DNA from: Bacillus spongiae
GTDB taxonomy: Bacteria > Bacillota > Bacilli > Bacillales > Bacillaceae_K
Assembly (NCBI RefSeq): GCF_037120725.1
Contig: NZ_JBBAXC010000011.1
Span: forward strand, 1 to 62,656
DNA: 62,656 nucleotides
Direction: 5' to 3'
Part shown: positions 48,825-57,000 of the stretch, piece after piece
How the letters are laid out: each line of letters opens with the position of its first letter
Position numbering within the stretch: the first letter of the stretch is position 1
Notes under the pieces: generated by a model
The model's database searches: none
Seen by the model: only the letters and a program-made list of their open reading frames with translations
What the model was told of the DNA's origin: nothing
Translations under genes and position numbers: made by a program

Positions 48825-48954
48825 TTTTCGACAAATGGAGTAGAGGGATGAATGAAGTCGAAAATAAGAAGAATATAGAGAATACACGAGAGAAGTTTGT
48901 CTTTTTTTAGTTATTTTCAAAAATTAGAGGAAATTTCGCTCCGTTGTCGAATTT
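48825..48954 (+). promoter_or_regulatory. spo0A control region: sigma-H promoter and 0A boxes
   Basis: A sigma-H type promoter AGAGGAAAT (48926-48934), 11 nt, GTCGAATTT (48946-48954) fits the consensus RNAGGAWWW-N11-RNNGAATWW. Two Spo0A boxes (TGTCGAA) are seen: minus strand at about 48825-48835 within TTTGTCGAAAAAT, and plus strand at 48945-48951 overlapping the -10. This matches the autoregulated, sigma-H-driven Ps promoter of spo0A in B. subtilis. A TATAAT at 48803-48808 may belong to the vegetative promoter, but no good -35 is visible. Confidence 0.75.
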
Positions 48955-49007
48955 GTACAATTATGAAAAATAGAGAGAATAAAAATGGACATTGAGAGGA
49001 AATAGCA

Positions 49008-49787
49008 TTGAAAAAAGTGAAAGTTGCTATTGTGGATGATAATCGTGAGCTTGTTTCGTTGCTTGAAGAATATATTGCAGCACAGGATGATATGGAAACA
49101 GTTGGAGTCGCTTACAATGGTCAAGACTGTTTAGAGCTTCTTGCTGAAGTAGAGCCGGATGTACTGCTGTTAGACATTATAATGCCTCATTTAGACGGGC
49201 TAGCTGTGCTAGAACGCTTAAGAGAAAGAGAAAAAGGGAATATTCCTAATGTTATTATGCTTACAGCCTTTGGCCAAGAGGATGTTACGAAAAAAGCCGT
49301 GGACTTAGGTGCTGCTTACTTTATTTTAAAGCCATTTGATATGGGGAACTTAGTTAATCATATTCGTCAAATGAGTGGAAAATCAAATCCTTTAGTAAAA
49401 AAATCATCCATACCAAAAAGTGAGCCTAAAGCTAGAAACTTAGATGCAAGCATCACGAGTATTATTCACGAAATAGGTGTTCCAGCTCATATTAAAGGTT
49501 ACTTATATTTACGAGAAGCCATCTCAATGGTTTACAATGATATTGAGCTGCTAGGTTCGATTACAAAAGTGTTATACCCAGATATCGCCAAGAAATACAA
49601 TACGACTGCCTCACGAGTCGAGCGTGCTATTAGACACGCAATTGAAGTCGCTTGGAGTCGAGGGAATATTGAGTCTATTTCTTCGTTATTTGGTTATACT
49701 GTCAGTATGTCAAAAGCAAAGCCTACAAATTCCGAGTTCATCGCAATGGTTGCAGACAAGCTACGCCTAGAACATCGCGCTAGTTAA
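49008..49787 (+). CDS. spo0A: Stage 0 sporulation master regulator Spo0A
   Basis: Response regulator that decides entry into sporulation. The receiver domain (1-125) has the acidic pocket VDDN, the phosphorylated Asp in [11 protein letters not shown] and the conserved Lys in LKPFD. The DNA-binding effector domain has the recognition helix in [20 protein letters not shown]. The 259-residue protein starts at TTG 49008 behind AGAGGA. Confidence 0.97.
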   Translation: MKKVKVAIVDDNRELVSLLEEYIAAQDDMETVGVAYNGQDCLELLAEVEPDVLLLDIIMPHLDGLAVLERLREREKGNIPNVIMLTAFGQEDVTKKAVDLGAAYFILKPFDMGNLVNHIRQMSGKSNPLVKKSSIPKSEPKARNLDASITSIIHEIGVPAHIKGYLYLREAISMVYNDIELLGSITKVLYPDIAKKYNTTASRVERAIRHAIEVAWSRGNIESISSLFGYTVSMSKAKPTNSEFIAMVADKLRLEHRAS

Positions 49788-50288
49788 ACGTTTGTATTTC
49801 GGGATTTTTCGAAGTTTTAGCAATTGTAAAGCTTACGCTATTTACCGATAAACGTCCAAGTCATACCGACAAATATATCGGGGAGTTGTCGACGAACGTC
49901 TTTTATTTACCGGTCTACATTTGGTGAATAGGAGGCGTCTTTTTTTGCTTTTGGAGGGGGATAATTTTATGATGTGTTGCGAAAGTAAATCCCTGTCAAG
50001 AAGAACGAAATGACGTTACGAGCAAACGTGAACTCAAATTGCCGACACGCAATCAGGAAAAAACGAGCAAAAGGCTCCTAGATATTGCGACAATTTAGTC
50101 GGCTTCGATTCCGTAGCAAAAGAAGGGATCTCCATGTTAGGCGTGGAGAAAGGGCGTAATGGTGGCGAGGATTTTATACCGAACTAATTGTGTAATTGTG
50201 CTATTTGAATACGGCATTTTGAATGAGTTTCCAACGGGCGAGGCAGCGGCAAGTCAATTCGAGTTTTAACAAAACCTCCAGAAGAATA
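49788..50288 (+). other. Gene remnants after spo0A
   Basis: No intact gene. A tail TDKYIGELSTNVFYLPVYIW followed by TGA (49866-49928) is the end of an unrecognised protein; the same tail recurs near 53.7 kb. After it, a GGAGGGGG site and ATG at 49968 open only short broken frames. One reads ERNDVTSKRELKLPTRNQE and, after stops, ends EFPTGEAAASQFEF. They look like decayed coding sequence of foreign origin, and I cannot name them. Confidence 0.5.
49865..49947 (+). repeat. Dispersed repeat, copy 1 (protein tail plus T tract)
   Basis: About 83 bp that recur at 53702-53783. Both copies encode a protein end YLxVYIW and stop, and continue through AATAGGAG-GCGTC or GACGTC into TTTTTTT. The part ending in a T tract may be a shared terminator region. 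Confidence 0.6.
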
Positions 50289-51326
50289 CTAATTACAAAG
50301 ACCGGGAGGGTTACTTGTGTTACATTCGTTCCCTTTATGGTTGTTGCCGTCTTCATCTATGATATCAAACATTCCATTGCTGAAAGCCTTGTTAAAGAAA
50401 ACATCATTATCAATAGAGCCATCCTCTAAATCAATACCAACAATGCTATTTAAGTTTGTGCTGTTTTTTATAATCGCATTCCTGTTTGATTCGTTAATAG
50501 TGATGCCATTGCCATCACCAATGCCATCACCATTATTGTTGGCGATATTTCTATATACCAGGCTGTCATTCGATTCGAATAATACAATACCAAACTCACC
50601 ATTATTATTAGCAGTGTTTCTTTTTATTTTTATATTAGATGAATCCTCTATAAGGATGCCAATAAAATCGTTTACATTAATTATATTATCTGTAATCATG
50701 TCGTTATTTGACAGAATTAAATGAATACCTTCTTGATTAATATTCCCATTAACAGTATTTTCTTTAATCATATTGCTAGTTGAATTAAATGATCGAATAC
50801 CATGCTCAACATTATCATTGATTTTATTTTTTTTAATAATATTTTCATCAGCATCCATTAGTCTAATTCCAGCATTTAATGAACTATCTCCACCGTTACC
50901 GATTACAATATTCTCTATAATCATGTTTTTTGTAGAATTATCTAAGAAAATACCTTCACCACTATAATCTCGTATCATAAAATTTTTCACCAGTACACGT
51001 GATGTGTCTTCAATGGTTATTCCATTTAAAAACCCAGTACCATCTAATTCAGGTTGCTCCTTCCCAGTTCCAATTAATTTAATATTTTCTTTATTAATCA
51101 TAACCTCTTCCTCATAAGGAGTCCCATCCTCTTTAGCATTAACTAAGATAATATCACCAGGATCAGCCATACCAACTGCACCTGATATCGTGTCTTCTTC
51201 ATCTGGCACAACGATTGTTTTTTCGTTAAAGATTATGATACCTATTACGGTGAGGATAGTTAAAAAGAAGAGCGTGGTGAAAACAATGGCAATCAGAAAA
51301 AAGCTGTTTCGTTTTGATGCACTCAT
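50289..51326 (-). CDS. Membrane-anchored right-handed beta-helix (NosD-like) protein
   Basis: A 345-residue protein. An uncleaved signal-anchor helix (about 8-33) is followed by TIVVPDEEDTISGAVGMADPGD, the entry segment of NosD/CASH-type beta-helices. About ten coils rich in N-N-x-I steps come next, such as NMIIENIVIGNG and NIKIKRNTANNNG. The end is CNTSNPPGLCN. I prefer ATG 51326 after GGGGGATG over ATG 51338. Beta-helices of this type bind or cut polysaccharides or serve as surface structures; no catalytic site is evident. A sigma-E-like promoter lies upstream. Confidence 0.8.
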   Translation of the reverse strand: MSASKRNSFFLIAIVFTTLFFLTILTVIGIIIFNEKTIVVPDEEDTISGAVGMADPGDIILVNAKEDGTPYEEEVMINKENIKLIGTGKEQPELDGTGFLNGITIEDTSRVLVKNFMIRDYSGEGIFLDNSTKNMIIENIVIGNGGDSSLNAGIRLMDADENIIKKNKINDNVEHGIRSFNSTSNMIKENTVNGNINQEGIHLILSNNDMITDNIINVNDFIGILIEDSSNIKIKRNTANNNGEFGIVLFESNDSLVYRNIANNNGDGIGDGNGITINESNRNAIIKNSTNLNSIVGIDLEDGSIDNDVFFNKAFSNGMFDIIDEDGNNHKGNECNTSNPPGLCN

Positions 51327-51361
51327 AACATCCCCCATTTGCGAATAAATAACACTCTTAC

Positions 51362-51390
51362 ACTGTATGAAGGAACCGAAAGTATTATGA
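51362..51390 (-). promoter_or_regulatory. Sigma-E-like promoter of the first beta-helix gene
   Basis: On the minus strand TCATAATA (51390-51383), 13 nt, CATACAGT (51369-51362). The -10 differs from the sigma-E consensus CATACAAT by one base. The same layout stands before the beta-helix gene at 58.9-59.7 kb, and the flanking bases are also shared. Confidence 0.5.
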
Positions 51391-51557
51391 TTGGAGGTAA
51401 TAACATGAAAGAAGATAACACAGTTTGGTTGTCTAAATCCCGAAGAAATTAACTTAATTTCCGAAGACTTATAATAGAAAAAGAGGGATAAGATGAAAAA
51501 CTGAAGAAATTTAGGGGAATATAACTATATTTTAGCAAATTTAAAAAAGTGATTTAA

Positions 51558-51763
51558 CGGAAACGTTCGAAGTGTCGCACGTAGATGAGTTGCTGATTAT
51601 ACACAGACTTCCGTACCTAGTCGTTTGTATTGACGAGTTAGAACGGCAGGGCGGTTCGTTTTGAACAGCGACAAATTGCAGGAGTTGCAAGCGCCATACT
51701 TAACGCAAGACAAAGCACGCAAATTACTGGAACCATTTTACGTAGCTAAGGACGCCAAGTGAG
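51558..51763 (+). pseudogene. Remnant of an FtsK/SpoIIIE-like DNA translocase
   Basis: Two out-of-frame pieces. The first (from 51572) reads VDELLIIHRLPYLVVCIDEL, the Walker B region of FtsK-type translocases. The second (51664-51762) reads LQELQAPYLTQDKARKLLEP and then stops, like the C-terminal end of such proteins. Most of the gene is gone. Translocases of this kind occur in integrative elements next to replication-relaxation genes, as here. Confidence 0.6.
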
Positions 51764-52380
51764 TCAAATCAACAACGCCACCATTAACCGAAAAAATGTG
51801 TTCAACGATGTCATTAACTAAACGCCACAAGGCGATTATAGACGACCTTAATCGTTTTCAAGTAATGGATCGGGATTCCATTGCAGAAATAAACTTCGAA
51901 GGGGTGAAGAATTCCGTCTATTCGGCAAACAGTACTTCGAGTTAGAATCATCAATGAAGAAAAACTCGCAAAAGGTTGGCCACTTTCTCGCTATTCTTAC
52001 CGTGTACAAAGAGAGTCGCAAGTTAGGCACGTTCGAAAATTTCAAGTTGAGCCGAAGTATGGTGGAAAGGGAACGGCTGAGCCCGATGTGTATTGCGTGT
52101 TTCCTCGTACACCGTTTTTTATTGAAGTACAAAGAAGCATCTACTAGGAGAAGCAGATGCATGAAAAGATCGATTTATATAGAAGTGGCGTTCTTGGCGA
52201 CATAGTGCCGCTGTGTTGATAATCGCTGAACAACGATATGGGCTAGACGGTGAATATCCGATTCAATTGTTCCAGGCGCATTTGTTTTCGGAGTTTGTGA
52301 ATTCGATGAAGCGGGAACAACCGAAGAAGGTGCTGACGAGTAGTTGCGGGATAAAGGTGCGAATTCGGAGAAGGGCGCGT
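51759..52380 (+). pseudogene. Remnant of a replication-relaxation family gene
   Basis: Broken in several frames. Pieces are KRHKAIIDDLNRFQVMDRDS (about 51820), MKKNSQKVGHFLAILTVYKE (51954) and VEPKYGGKGTAEPDVYCVF plus PRTPFFIEVQRSIY (about 52045-52145). Together they follow the order of the plasmid and integrative-element replication-relaxation proteins. A GTG start at 51759 overlaps the stop of the FtsK-like remnant. A later piece (52216-52383), AEQRYGLDGEYPIQLFQAHL, may belong to the same gene. Confidence 0.6.
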
Positions 52381-52404
52381 TAAGTCCACACGCCTAGTGT
52401 TCGT

Positions 52405-53289
52405 TTAGGTACACAGTCCAGGAGGGTCACTATTTCCGCATTTGTTGCCGTCAAAGGTGTTATTCATATCAGCAGGTGGATCAGCTTCGATATCAAAATC
52501 GACGTTATTTCTCGCTTTGTTGAAACGGATAATATTGTCGGTTGAGCCTGCTAAGACAAGGATACCTGCATTATTAATATCTGTACCGTTGTTACGTACG
52601 ATGTTGGAGTCGATTGTATTTGTATTACTTGGTATAAAGATACCTGAGTCTCCATTATTACAAACCATATTATCAATCATCATATTATTTTCAGTACCAA
52701 CGAATAAGCCATTTTCCCCATTACCTATAATTTTGTTGTTGAGGATAATTTGACTACTGAGCACTAAAGCCCCTGAAAATTCGTTATTTATTGAATGGTT
52801 ATTAATAATTTTGTTAATTATACTAGAAATTTGAAAACCATCCCCATTTTGAGTACTTTCACAACGAATTACACAGTTAGAATCACCATTTATGTCGAAC
52901 CCAGTTTCACTGAACTTTGAATGACAATTCAGGATTAAATTATTGTTCCCTGCGATATTGATACTTAAATTAAAGTTTGATTCGATCTCCTTTAAGACGT
53001 TGTTATTTGAGTTTGCGAGAATACCATCTTGATCAAACCCTTGCACGGTAAACCCTTGCAATGTTGTTCGATCAGCATCCACAACCACACCGTTGTTACT
53101 TCCCTGGGCTGGAGCACCAGCAATAATCGTCCTACCAATCCCACAGCCGAAGATTTTCAAGTTTTCCACGTCTACCTCAAACCCATCAAACGTCCCAGCT
53201 AAGATTTTAATGCTATCCCCCGGGCTTGAATCATTAATCGCAGCTTGCACGTTTGGATGCATAACCGAAGGTACAATTCGTAATACCAT
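52405..53289 (-). CDS. Right-handed beta-helix protein without signal peptide
   Basis: A 294-residue protein beginning MVLRIVPSVMHPNVQAAIND, the entry segment of a pectate-lyase-like fold. It continues with KILAGTFDGFEVDVENLKIF and GCGIGRTIIAGAPAQGSNNG, then about eight Asn-rich coils and the tail GNKCGNSDPPGLCT. No signal peptide or membrane helix is visible, so it is cytosolic unless exported by another route. It starts at ATG 53289 after AGGGAGG. It closely resembles the genes at 55.1-55.9 and 57.7-58.6 kb. Confidence 0.8.
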   Translation of the reverse strand: MVLRIVPSVMHPNVQAAINDSSPGDSIKILAGTFDGFEVDVENLKIFGCGIGRTIIAGAPAQGSNNGVVVDADRTTLQGFTVQGFDQDGILANSNNNVLKEIESNFNLSINIAGNNNLILNCHSKFSETGFDINGDSNCVIRCESTQNGDGFQISSIINKIINNHSINNEFSGALVLSSQIILNNKIIGNGENGLFVGTENNMMIDNMVCNNGDSGIFIPSNTNTIDSNIVRNNGTDINNAGILVLAGSTDNIIRFNKARNNVDFDIEADPPADMNNTFDGNKCGNSDPPGLCT

Positions 53290-53375
53290 ATCGTAAACCT
53301 CCCTTCATAATTAAAGTTACTAGATTATATGAAAGGAGTGCTAAAACGGCTTGTACTATGCGGGTAAATGTATGT

Positions 53376-53530
53376 TTAACTATTGATGTTGGCTCGTCTT
53401 TTATATGCTAATAAGGCTGCGATCATCGGGTCGGAATGTTTTGCGGTGACAACAGTACGCCCGAAATAATGGAATGCTTCGTATCTATTTTTAGCGTTAT
53501 CTCAAATAATTTCGATAGTTATATTCGTTA
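53376..53530 (-). pseudogene. Remnant of a small gene upstream of a beta-helix gene, copy 1
   Basis: The C-terminal part reads NRYEAFHYFGRTVV then TAKHSDPMIAALLAYKRRAN before its stop at 53376, with an in-frame TGA shortly upstream. The family is not recognised. It ends 86 nt before the beta-helix start. The same remnant and the same gap occur in two further places in the window. Confidence 0.55.
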
Positions 53531-53540
53531 ATAATAATAG

Positions 53541-53829
53541 CCCCTCCACTATGATGAGGAGGGTAAGACTTATTTAAATTTTTTCTTCCCTCGTTTCCTC
53601 TCGTTCCCCTTATCAAAAAGAGATGTCACAAGGCTGGACTTTTTGTGGAGTGTATTTATGTAAATGCTAGGAGTTTTTTTCTTAAAAAGTTTTCGCTACT
53701 TACCGACAGACATATCGGAGAATTGCCGACGAAGGACTTTTATTTACAGGTCTATATTTGGTGAATAGGAGACGTCTTTTTTTGTTTGATGTATGTTGAA
53801 TGCGTTTGACGCTCGAGCTCAAAATGCAA
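53541..53829. other. Non-coding stretch with repeat copy 2
   Basis: No gene. It holds a GC-rich inverted repeat GCCCCTCC/GGAGGG near 53545-53570 and the second copy of the dispersed repeat at 53702-53783, with the protein tail TDRHIGELPTKDFYLQVYIW and stop. Nothing else is seen. Confidence 0.5.
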
Positions 53830-53858
53830 TAAAAAAATCTTGGAGCGAGCCCAAGATT
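53830..53858 (-). terminator. Intrinsic terminator of the small membrane gene (minus strand)
   Basis: AATCTTGG pairs with CCAAGATT across a short GC-rich loop. On the minus strand a T run follows, just past the stop at 53870. Confidence 0.8.
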
Positions 53859-53869
53859 AAAAGATATTA

Positions 53870-54133
53870 TTAAATAAATTGCTGAAGAAGATGTACGCCA
53901 GAGGCTATCTGAACTTGTTGCTCAATGATGATAAATACAACAGCTATAAGGATTCCGACTGCTATTGCTACAGCACCTATTGCTAAAAATGGTCCAAGAA
54001 AGCATAGACAGTTATCTTTTTTGTCGCATTTGCCTCTTTGAAATAAAAAGATAACGGCAAAAGTCGCGGAAAATAAGAAGATAGTTACGAGGAAGAAAAA
54101 TAAGAGAAACAGTAAAATATCTAATCCTAACAC
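53870..54133 (-). CDS. Small two-helix membrane protein with a three-cysteine loop, copy a1
   Basis: An 87-residue protein of unknown family. Helix 1 (about 3-33) is very hydrophobic and ends in FLFQ; the loop is RGKCDKKDNCLCF; helix 2 (about 47-70) starts LGPFLAIGAVAIAVG. The tail ends LLQQFI. I start at GTG 54133, since GGAGGTG lies 6 nt upstream; the apparent ATG at 54148 contains that ribosome site. It has its own terminator and a sigma-K-like promoter. The pattern is shared by three other genes here. Confidence 0.7.
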   Translation of the reverse strand: MLGLDILLFLLFFFLVTIFLFSATFAVIFLFQRGKCDKKDNCLCFLGPFLAIGAVAIAVGILIAVVFIIIEQQVQIASGVHLLQQFI

Positions 54134-54164
54134 AATGCTCACCTCCATAGAAAACGTGTCTTTT

Positions 54165-54191
54165 TATTCTATGCAATATAATTAAAGGGTG
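54165..54191 (-). promoter_or_regulatory. Sigma-K-like promoter of copy a1
   Basis: On the minus strand CACC (54191-54188), 14 nt, CATAGAATA (54173-54165). The -10 fits CATANNNTA. The block AACCCAAGCACCC just upstream is conserved before the other two intact copies. Confidence 0.5.
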
Positions 54192-54280
54192 CTTGGGTTA
54201 AAGACAACGTATTAATTGCGGTCGAAATCGGGAATTTGTTGAATGCGTTTGAAGTTAGAGTTGATATTTATAATATAAAA

Positions 54281-54302
54281 AATCTCGGAATGATTCCGAG
54301 AT
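54281..54302 (-). terminator. Intrinsic terminator of copy b1
   Basis: AATCTCGGAA pairs with TTCCGAGATT and, on the minus strand, six T residues follow. Confidence 0.8.
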
Positions 54303-54315
54303 TCAAAAAGTACGA

Positions 54316-54576
54316 TTATATAAATTTTTGGAGAAGGAGAGTACTTGAGACTGTATCAGGTTGAGGGCCACCAATCTCTAACCCAACAAGAATAATTCCT
54401 ATAGCAATCGCTACAGCAGCTATTGCTATAAATGGACCGAGAAAACATAGGCAGTTATCTTTTTTGTCGCATTTACCTCTTTGGAATAAAAAGATAACGG
54501 CAAAAGTAGCAGAAAAAAAGAAAATAGTTACAAGGAATAAAAGTAAGAGAACGAGGAGAATATCAAATCCAATCAC
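54316..54576 (-). CDS. Small two-helix membrane protein with a three-cysteine loop, copy b1
   Basis: An 86-residue paralogue of the gene at 53.9 kb, with the same helix-loop-helix layout and the loop RGKCDKKDNCLCF. The tail differs (IGGPQPDTVSSTLLLQKFI), and this b-type tail is shared with the copy at 56.6 kb. The start is GTG 54576, 6 nt after GGAGGTG. Its function is unknown. Confidence 0.7.
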   Translation of the reverse strand: MIGFDILLVLLLLFLVTIFFFSATFAVIFLFQRGKCDKKDNCLCFLGPFIAIAAVAIAIGIILVGLEIGGPQPDTVSSTLLLQKFI

Positions 54577-54608
54577 AATGTTCACCTCCGTGGGAAAGTT
54601 TGTCTTTT

Positions 54609-54635
54609 TATAGTATGCAATACGGTTGAAGGGTG
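54609..54635 (-). promoter_or_regulatory. Sigma-K-like promoter of copy b1
   Basis: On the minus strand CACC (54635-54632), 14 nt, CATACTATA (54617-54609), in the same conserved context as before copy a1. Confidence 0.5.
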
Positions 54636-54710
54636 TTTGGGTTAATGAACTGTATATGTAGTTGTATTTACGAAAATGAATTTTATAGATTAATGAAGGA
54701 GGACGAATAA

Positions 54711-54835
54711 ATGGCGTTAAACAATCGCAAAATCATGGACGCAAGTGCCCCGAATCGGTCAACGGGCAGCTTAAACGGTGTATTGAATTGGGAAACCGTT
54801 CGCTTTTCGTGGGCTTTTCTTAAAAGGCGAAAGAA
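54711..54835 (+). pseudogene. Fragment of a class I ribonucleotide reductase beta subunit gene, copy 1
   Basis: An N-terminal fragment starting at ATG 54711 behind GAAGGAGG. It reads RKIMDASAPNRSTGSLNG, then VLNWETVRFSWAF, which I recognise as the beginning of NrdF/NrdB-type subunits with changes. Only about 40 codons remain; no radical-site residues are left. It runs into the remnant of another gene. Confidence 0.55.
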
Positions 54836-55041
54836 AAAATTGTCGAGGCGTTCATGCCGTTAGTCCATATAATTCAAGCGTTGAGTTATCCAATATCGTA
54901 GGTGATACTGACGGTTGGTACGCTCATGTGTATGATAAATATATTTAGTTTAAACAAAACGCCTCAATCGAGTATATACTCGTACAACTTATGCCGTTAA
55001 TGATGCAGTTGTTTGTCGGAATTGGGAATACTGTGAGTTAG
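54827..55041 (+). pseudogene. Remnant of a small hydrophobic protein gene, copy 1
   Basis: The first part reads AKEKIVEAFMPLVHIIQALS, then YPIS and a stop. After a broken middle the frame resumes KQNASIEYILVQLMPLMMQL and ends FVGIGNTVS. The second copy at 57.4 kb lacks the MPLVHIIQALSYPI part but keeps GALMFMI. The two copies together outline an ancestral protein of about 80-90 residues with two membrane helices, possibly pilin-like. Confidence 0.5.
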
Positions 55042-55131
55042 AAACAAATGAGTACGCGTCGAGTTGACACACCCAGTGTTTGTTTAGGTACACAGTCCAG
55101 GCGGGTCACTATTTCCACATTGGTTGCCGTC
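54950..55131 (+). repeat. About 180-bp direct repeat, copy 1
   Basis: This stretch is essentially identical to 57566-57747 (offset 2616). It covers the end of the small hydrophobic remnant and the 3' end of the adjacent beta-helix gene. It marks a recent tandem duplication or gene conversion. Confidence 0.85.
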
Positions 55132-55876
55132 GAAAGTATTTTTGGTGGTTCTGCACCTAGTTCAGCTTCGATATCAAAATCGACGTTATTTGTCGCTTTG
55201 TTAAAGCGGATAGTGTTGTCGATTGCGATATCTTGAACGAGGATACCAGCATCTGTCATATCTGTACCGTTGATGCTTACGATATTGGAATCGATGACGT
55301 TTACAACAGCAAAACCTTCAATTTCAATTCCACTTCTACTGTTATTACAAATTAAATTCTTAACAATATTATTATTACTGGTAAAAGCCATAACTAGAAT
55401 ACCTCTGTTTTTACTTTGAATAGAAATGTTTCCGAATATTGTATTAGGTGAACTATTAATAAAGAACCCATCATTGTTATTATTATTACTTTCACATTTT
55501 ATTACACAGTTATTTTGTCCAGAAGAGATAACAATTCCTTCACTCTGATTCATCAAGGTAGAACACTCGATAATTACGTTGTTGTTTCCATTTATCAACA
55601 TACCACTAGTGTTAACACCTGTATTTAGTTGTCTGAAAACCCTTGTAATGTTGTTCAATCAGCATCCACAACTACACCGTTGTTACTACCCTGCGCAGGA
55701 GCTCCAGCAATAATCGTCCGACCTATTCCACAACCGAAGATTTTCAAGTTTTCCACGTCTACCTCAAATCCATCGAATGTCCCAGCGAGTATCTTTATAC
55801 TATCGCCTGAGCTTGAATCATCAATCGCAGCCTGCATGGTTGGATGTATAACCGAAGGTACAACTCGTAATACCAT
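55084..55876 (-). pseudogene. Broken beta-helix gene, copy 3
   Basis: It starts MVLRVVPSVIHPTMQAAIDD like its intact sisters. It then has TGA in place of the CGA arginine codon after VVDAD, loses about 25 codons after TTLQGF with a frameshift, and shifts again near the end. The last codons, read in another frame, still spell NTFDGNQCGNSDPPGLCT and stop at 55084. At least three lesions make it non-functional. Confidence 0.85.
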
Positions 55877-55962
55877 TTCGTAAACCTCTCTTCATAATCA
55901 GCATTAATAGATTATATGAAAAGAGTGCTATAACGGCTTGTACTATAAGGATAATTGTACAT

Positions 55963-56159
55963 TTAACTATTGATGTTGACTCGTTTATTATACGCTAATA
56001 AGGCGATAATTATCGGATTGGAGTGTTTAGCGGTAACGACAGATTGTGCGAAATAATGGAATGCTTCGTATCTATTTATATCTTTATCTTGAATAATTTG
56101 GATTCTGTTGGTACTGTTATCACGCTCTATCGCCCTAATAAACTATTTCTATTCATCAT
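55963..56159 (-). pseudogene. Remnant of a small gene upstream of a beta-helix gene, copy 2
   Basis: The longest of the three copies. It begins MMNRNSLLGR, then after a break reads DNSTNRIQIIQDKDINRYEA followed by FHYFAQSVVTAKHSNPI and a stop at 55963. The N-terminal helix seen in typical small membrane proteins appears deleted. The gap to the beta-helix start is 86 nt, as in the other copies. Confidence 0.55.
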
Positions 56160-56322
56160 CAGAAAATAATAATAAGCTTGATACACATTTTCGCCACATC
56201 TCAATCCCCCCTTACATGCCTACTTTAAGCTATCATATGGCAGTAGCTAATGCCCACATTATTTACGAAAGCAGGCATGCAATAAGAAAATCTTGGAGCG
56301 AGCCCAAGATTAAAAGATATTA

Positions 56323-56619
56323 TTAAATAAATTGCTGAAGAAGATGTACGCCAGAGGCTATCTGAACTTGTTGCTCAATTATGATAAATACAATAGCTAT
56401 AAGGATTCCGACGGCTATTGCTAAAAATGGTCCAAGAAAACATAGATAGTTATCTTTTTTGTCGCATTTGGCTCTTTGAAATAAAAAGATAACGGCAAAA
56501 GTCGCGGAAAATAAGAGAAACAGTAAAGTATCTAATCCCGCACGATATTGTGGAATTCGAATGGTGCACGAGTTGATATTTCTAATACAAAAAAAACTCG
56601 GAATTAACCCGAGATTCAA
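56323..56619 (-). pseudogene. Decayed two-helix membrane protein gene, copy a2
   Basis: Close copy of the gene at 53.9 kb but damaged. The first coding part and the ribosome site are replaced by unrelated sequence, about seven codons of helix 1 are missing, and GAVAIA of helix 2 is lost. Within the loop the first change is G to A (RAKCDKKDNYLCF), and the second cysteine is Tyr. An open frame of 98 codons remains by chance, starting upstream of the old start. It probably makes no functional protein. Confidence 0.65.
56592..56616 (-). terminator. Intrinsic terminator of copy b2
   Basis: On the minus strand CTCGGG pairs with a CCGAG arm and a long T run follows. It is the counterpart of the one at 54281-54302. 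Confidence 0.75.
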
Positions 56620-56628
56620 TAAATGATA

Positions 56629-56892
56629 TTAAATAAATTTCTGGAGAATGAGAGTGCTAGAAACTTCATTAGGTAGAGGATTGCCAACTTCTAACCCAGC
56701 AATTATGAGTCCTAAAGCAATTGCTACAGCAGCTATTGCTATAAATGGACCGATAAAACATAGGCAGTTATCTTTTTTGTCGCATTTACCTCTTTGGAAT
56801 AAAAAGATAACGGCAAAAGTAGCAGAGAAAAAGAAAATAGTTACAAGGAATAAAAGTAAGAGAACGAGGAGAATATCAAATCCTAGCTCCAT
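56629..56892 (-). CDS. Small two-helix membrane protein with a three-cysteine loop, copy b2
   Basis: An 87-residue paralogue with the b-type tail (VGNPLPNEVSSTLILQKFI). The loop RGKCDKKDNCLCF is unchanged from the other intact copies. The start is ATG 56892, 6 nt after GGAGGTG. Its function is unknown. Confidence 0.7.
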   Translation of the reverse strand: MELGFDILLVLLLLFLVTIFFFSATFAVIFLFQRGKCDKKDNCLCFIGPFIAIAAVAIALGLIIAGLEVGNPLPNEVSSTLILQKFI

Positions 56893-56923
56893 AATAATCA
56901 CCTCCGTAAAAAAATTGTCTTTT

Positions 56924-56950
56924 TATATTATGAAATATGGTTGAAGGGTG
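56924..56950 (-). promoter_or_regulatory. Sigma-K-like promoter of copy b2
   Basis: On the minus strand CACC (56950-56947), 14 nt, CATAATATA (56932-56924). Third occurrence with the same spacing and upstream block. Confidence 0.5.
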
Positions 56951-57000
56951 CTTGGGTTTACGAAAAAGAATCTTATAGGTTAACGAAGGAGGACGAATAA

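Noticed and set aside
50317-50967. Plus-strand frames of 135 and 64 codons
   Set aside because: Antisense to the beta-helix coils; the Asn-rich repeats produce long shadows. The same holds for 52442-52753, 57740-58111 and 58205-58636.
55038-55658. 206-codon frame as an intact gene
   Set aside because: It is the middle of a beta-helix pseudogene; it lacks the conserved first part and runs past the true end in the wrong frame.
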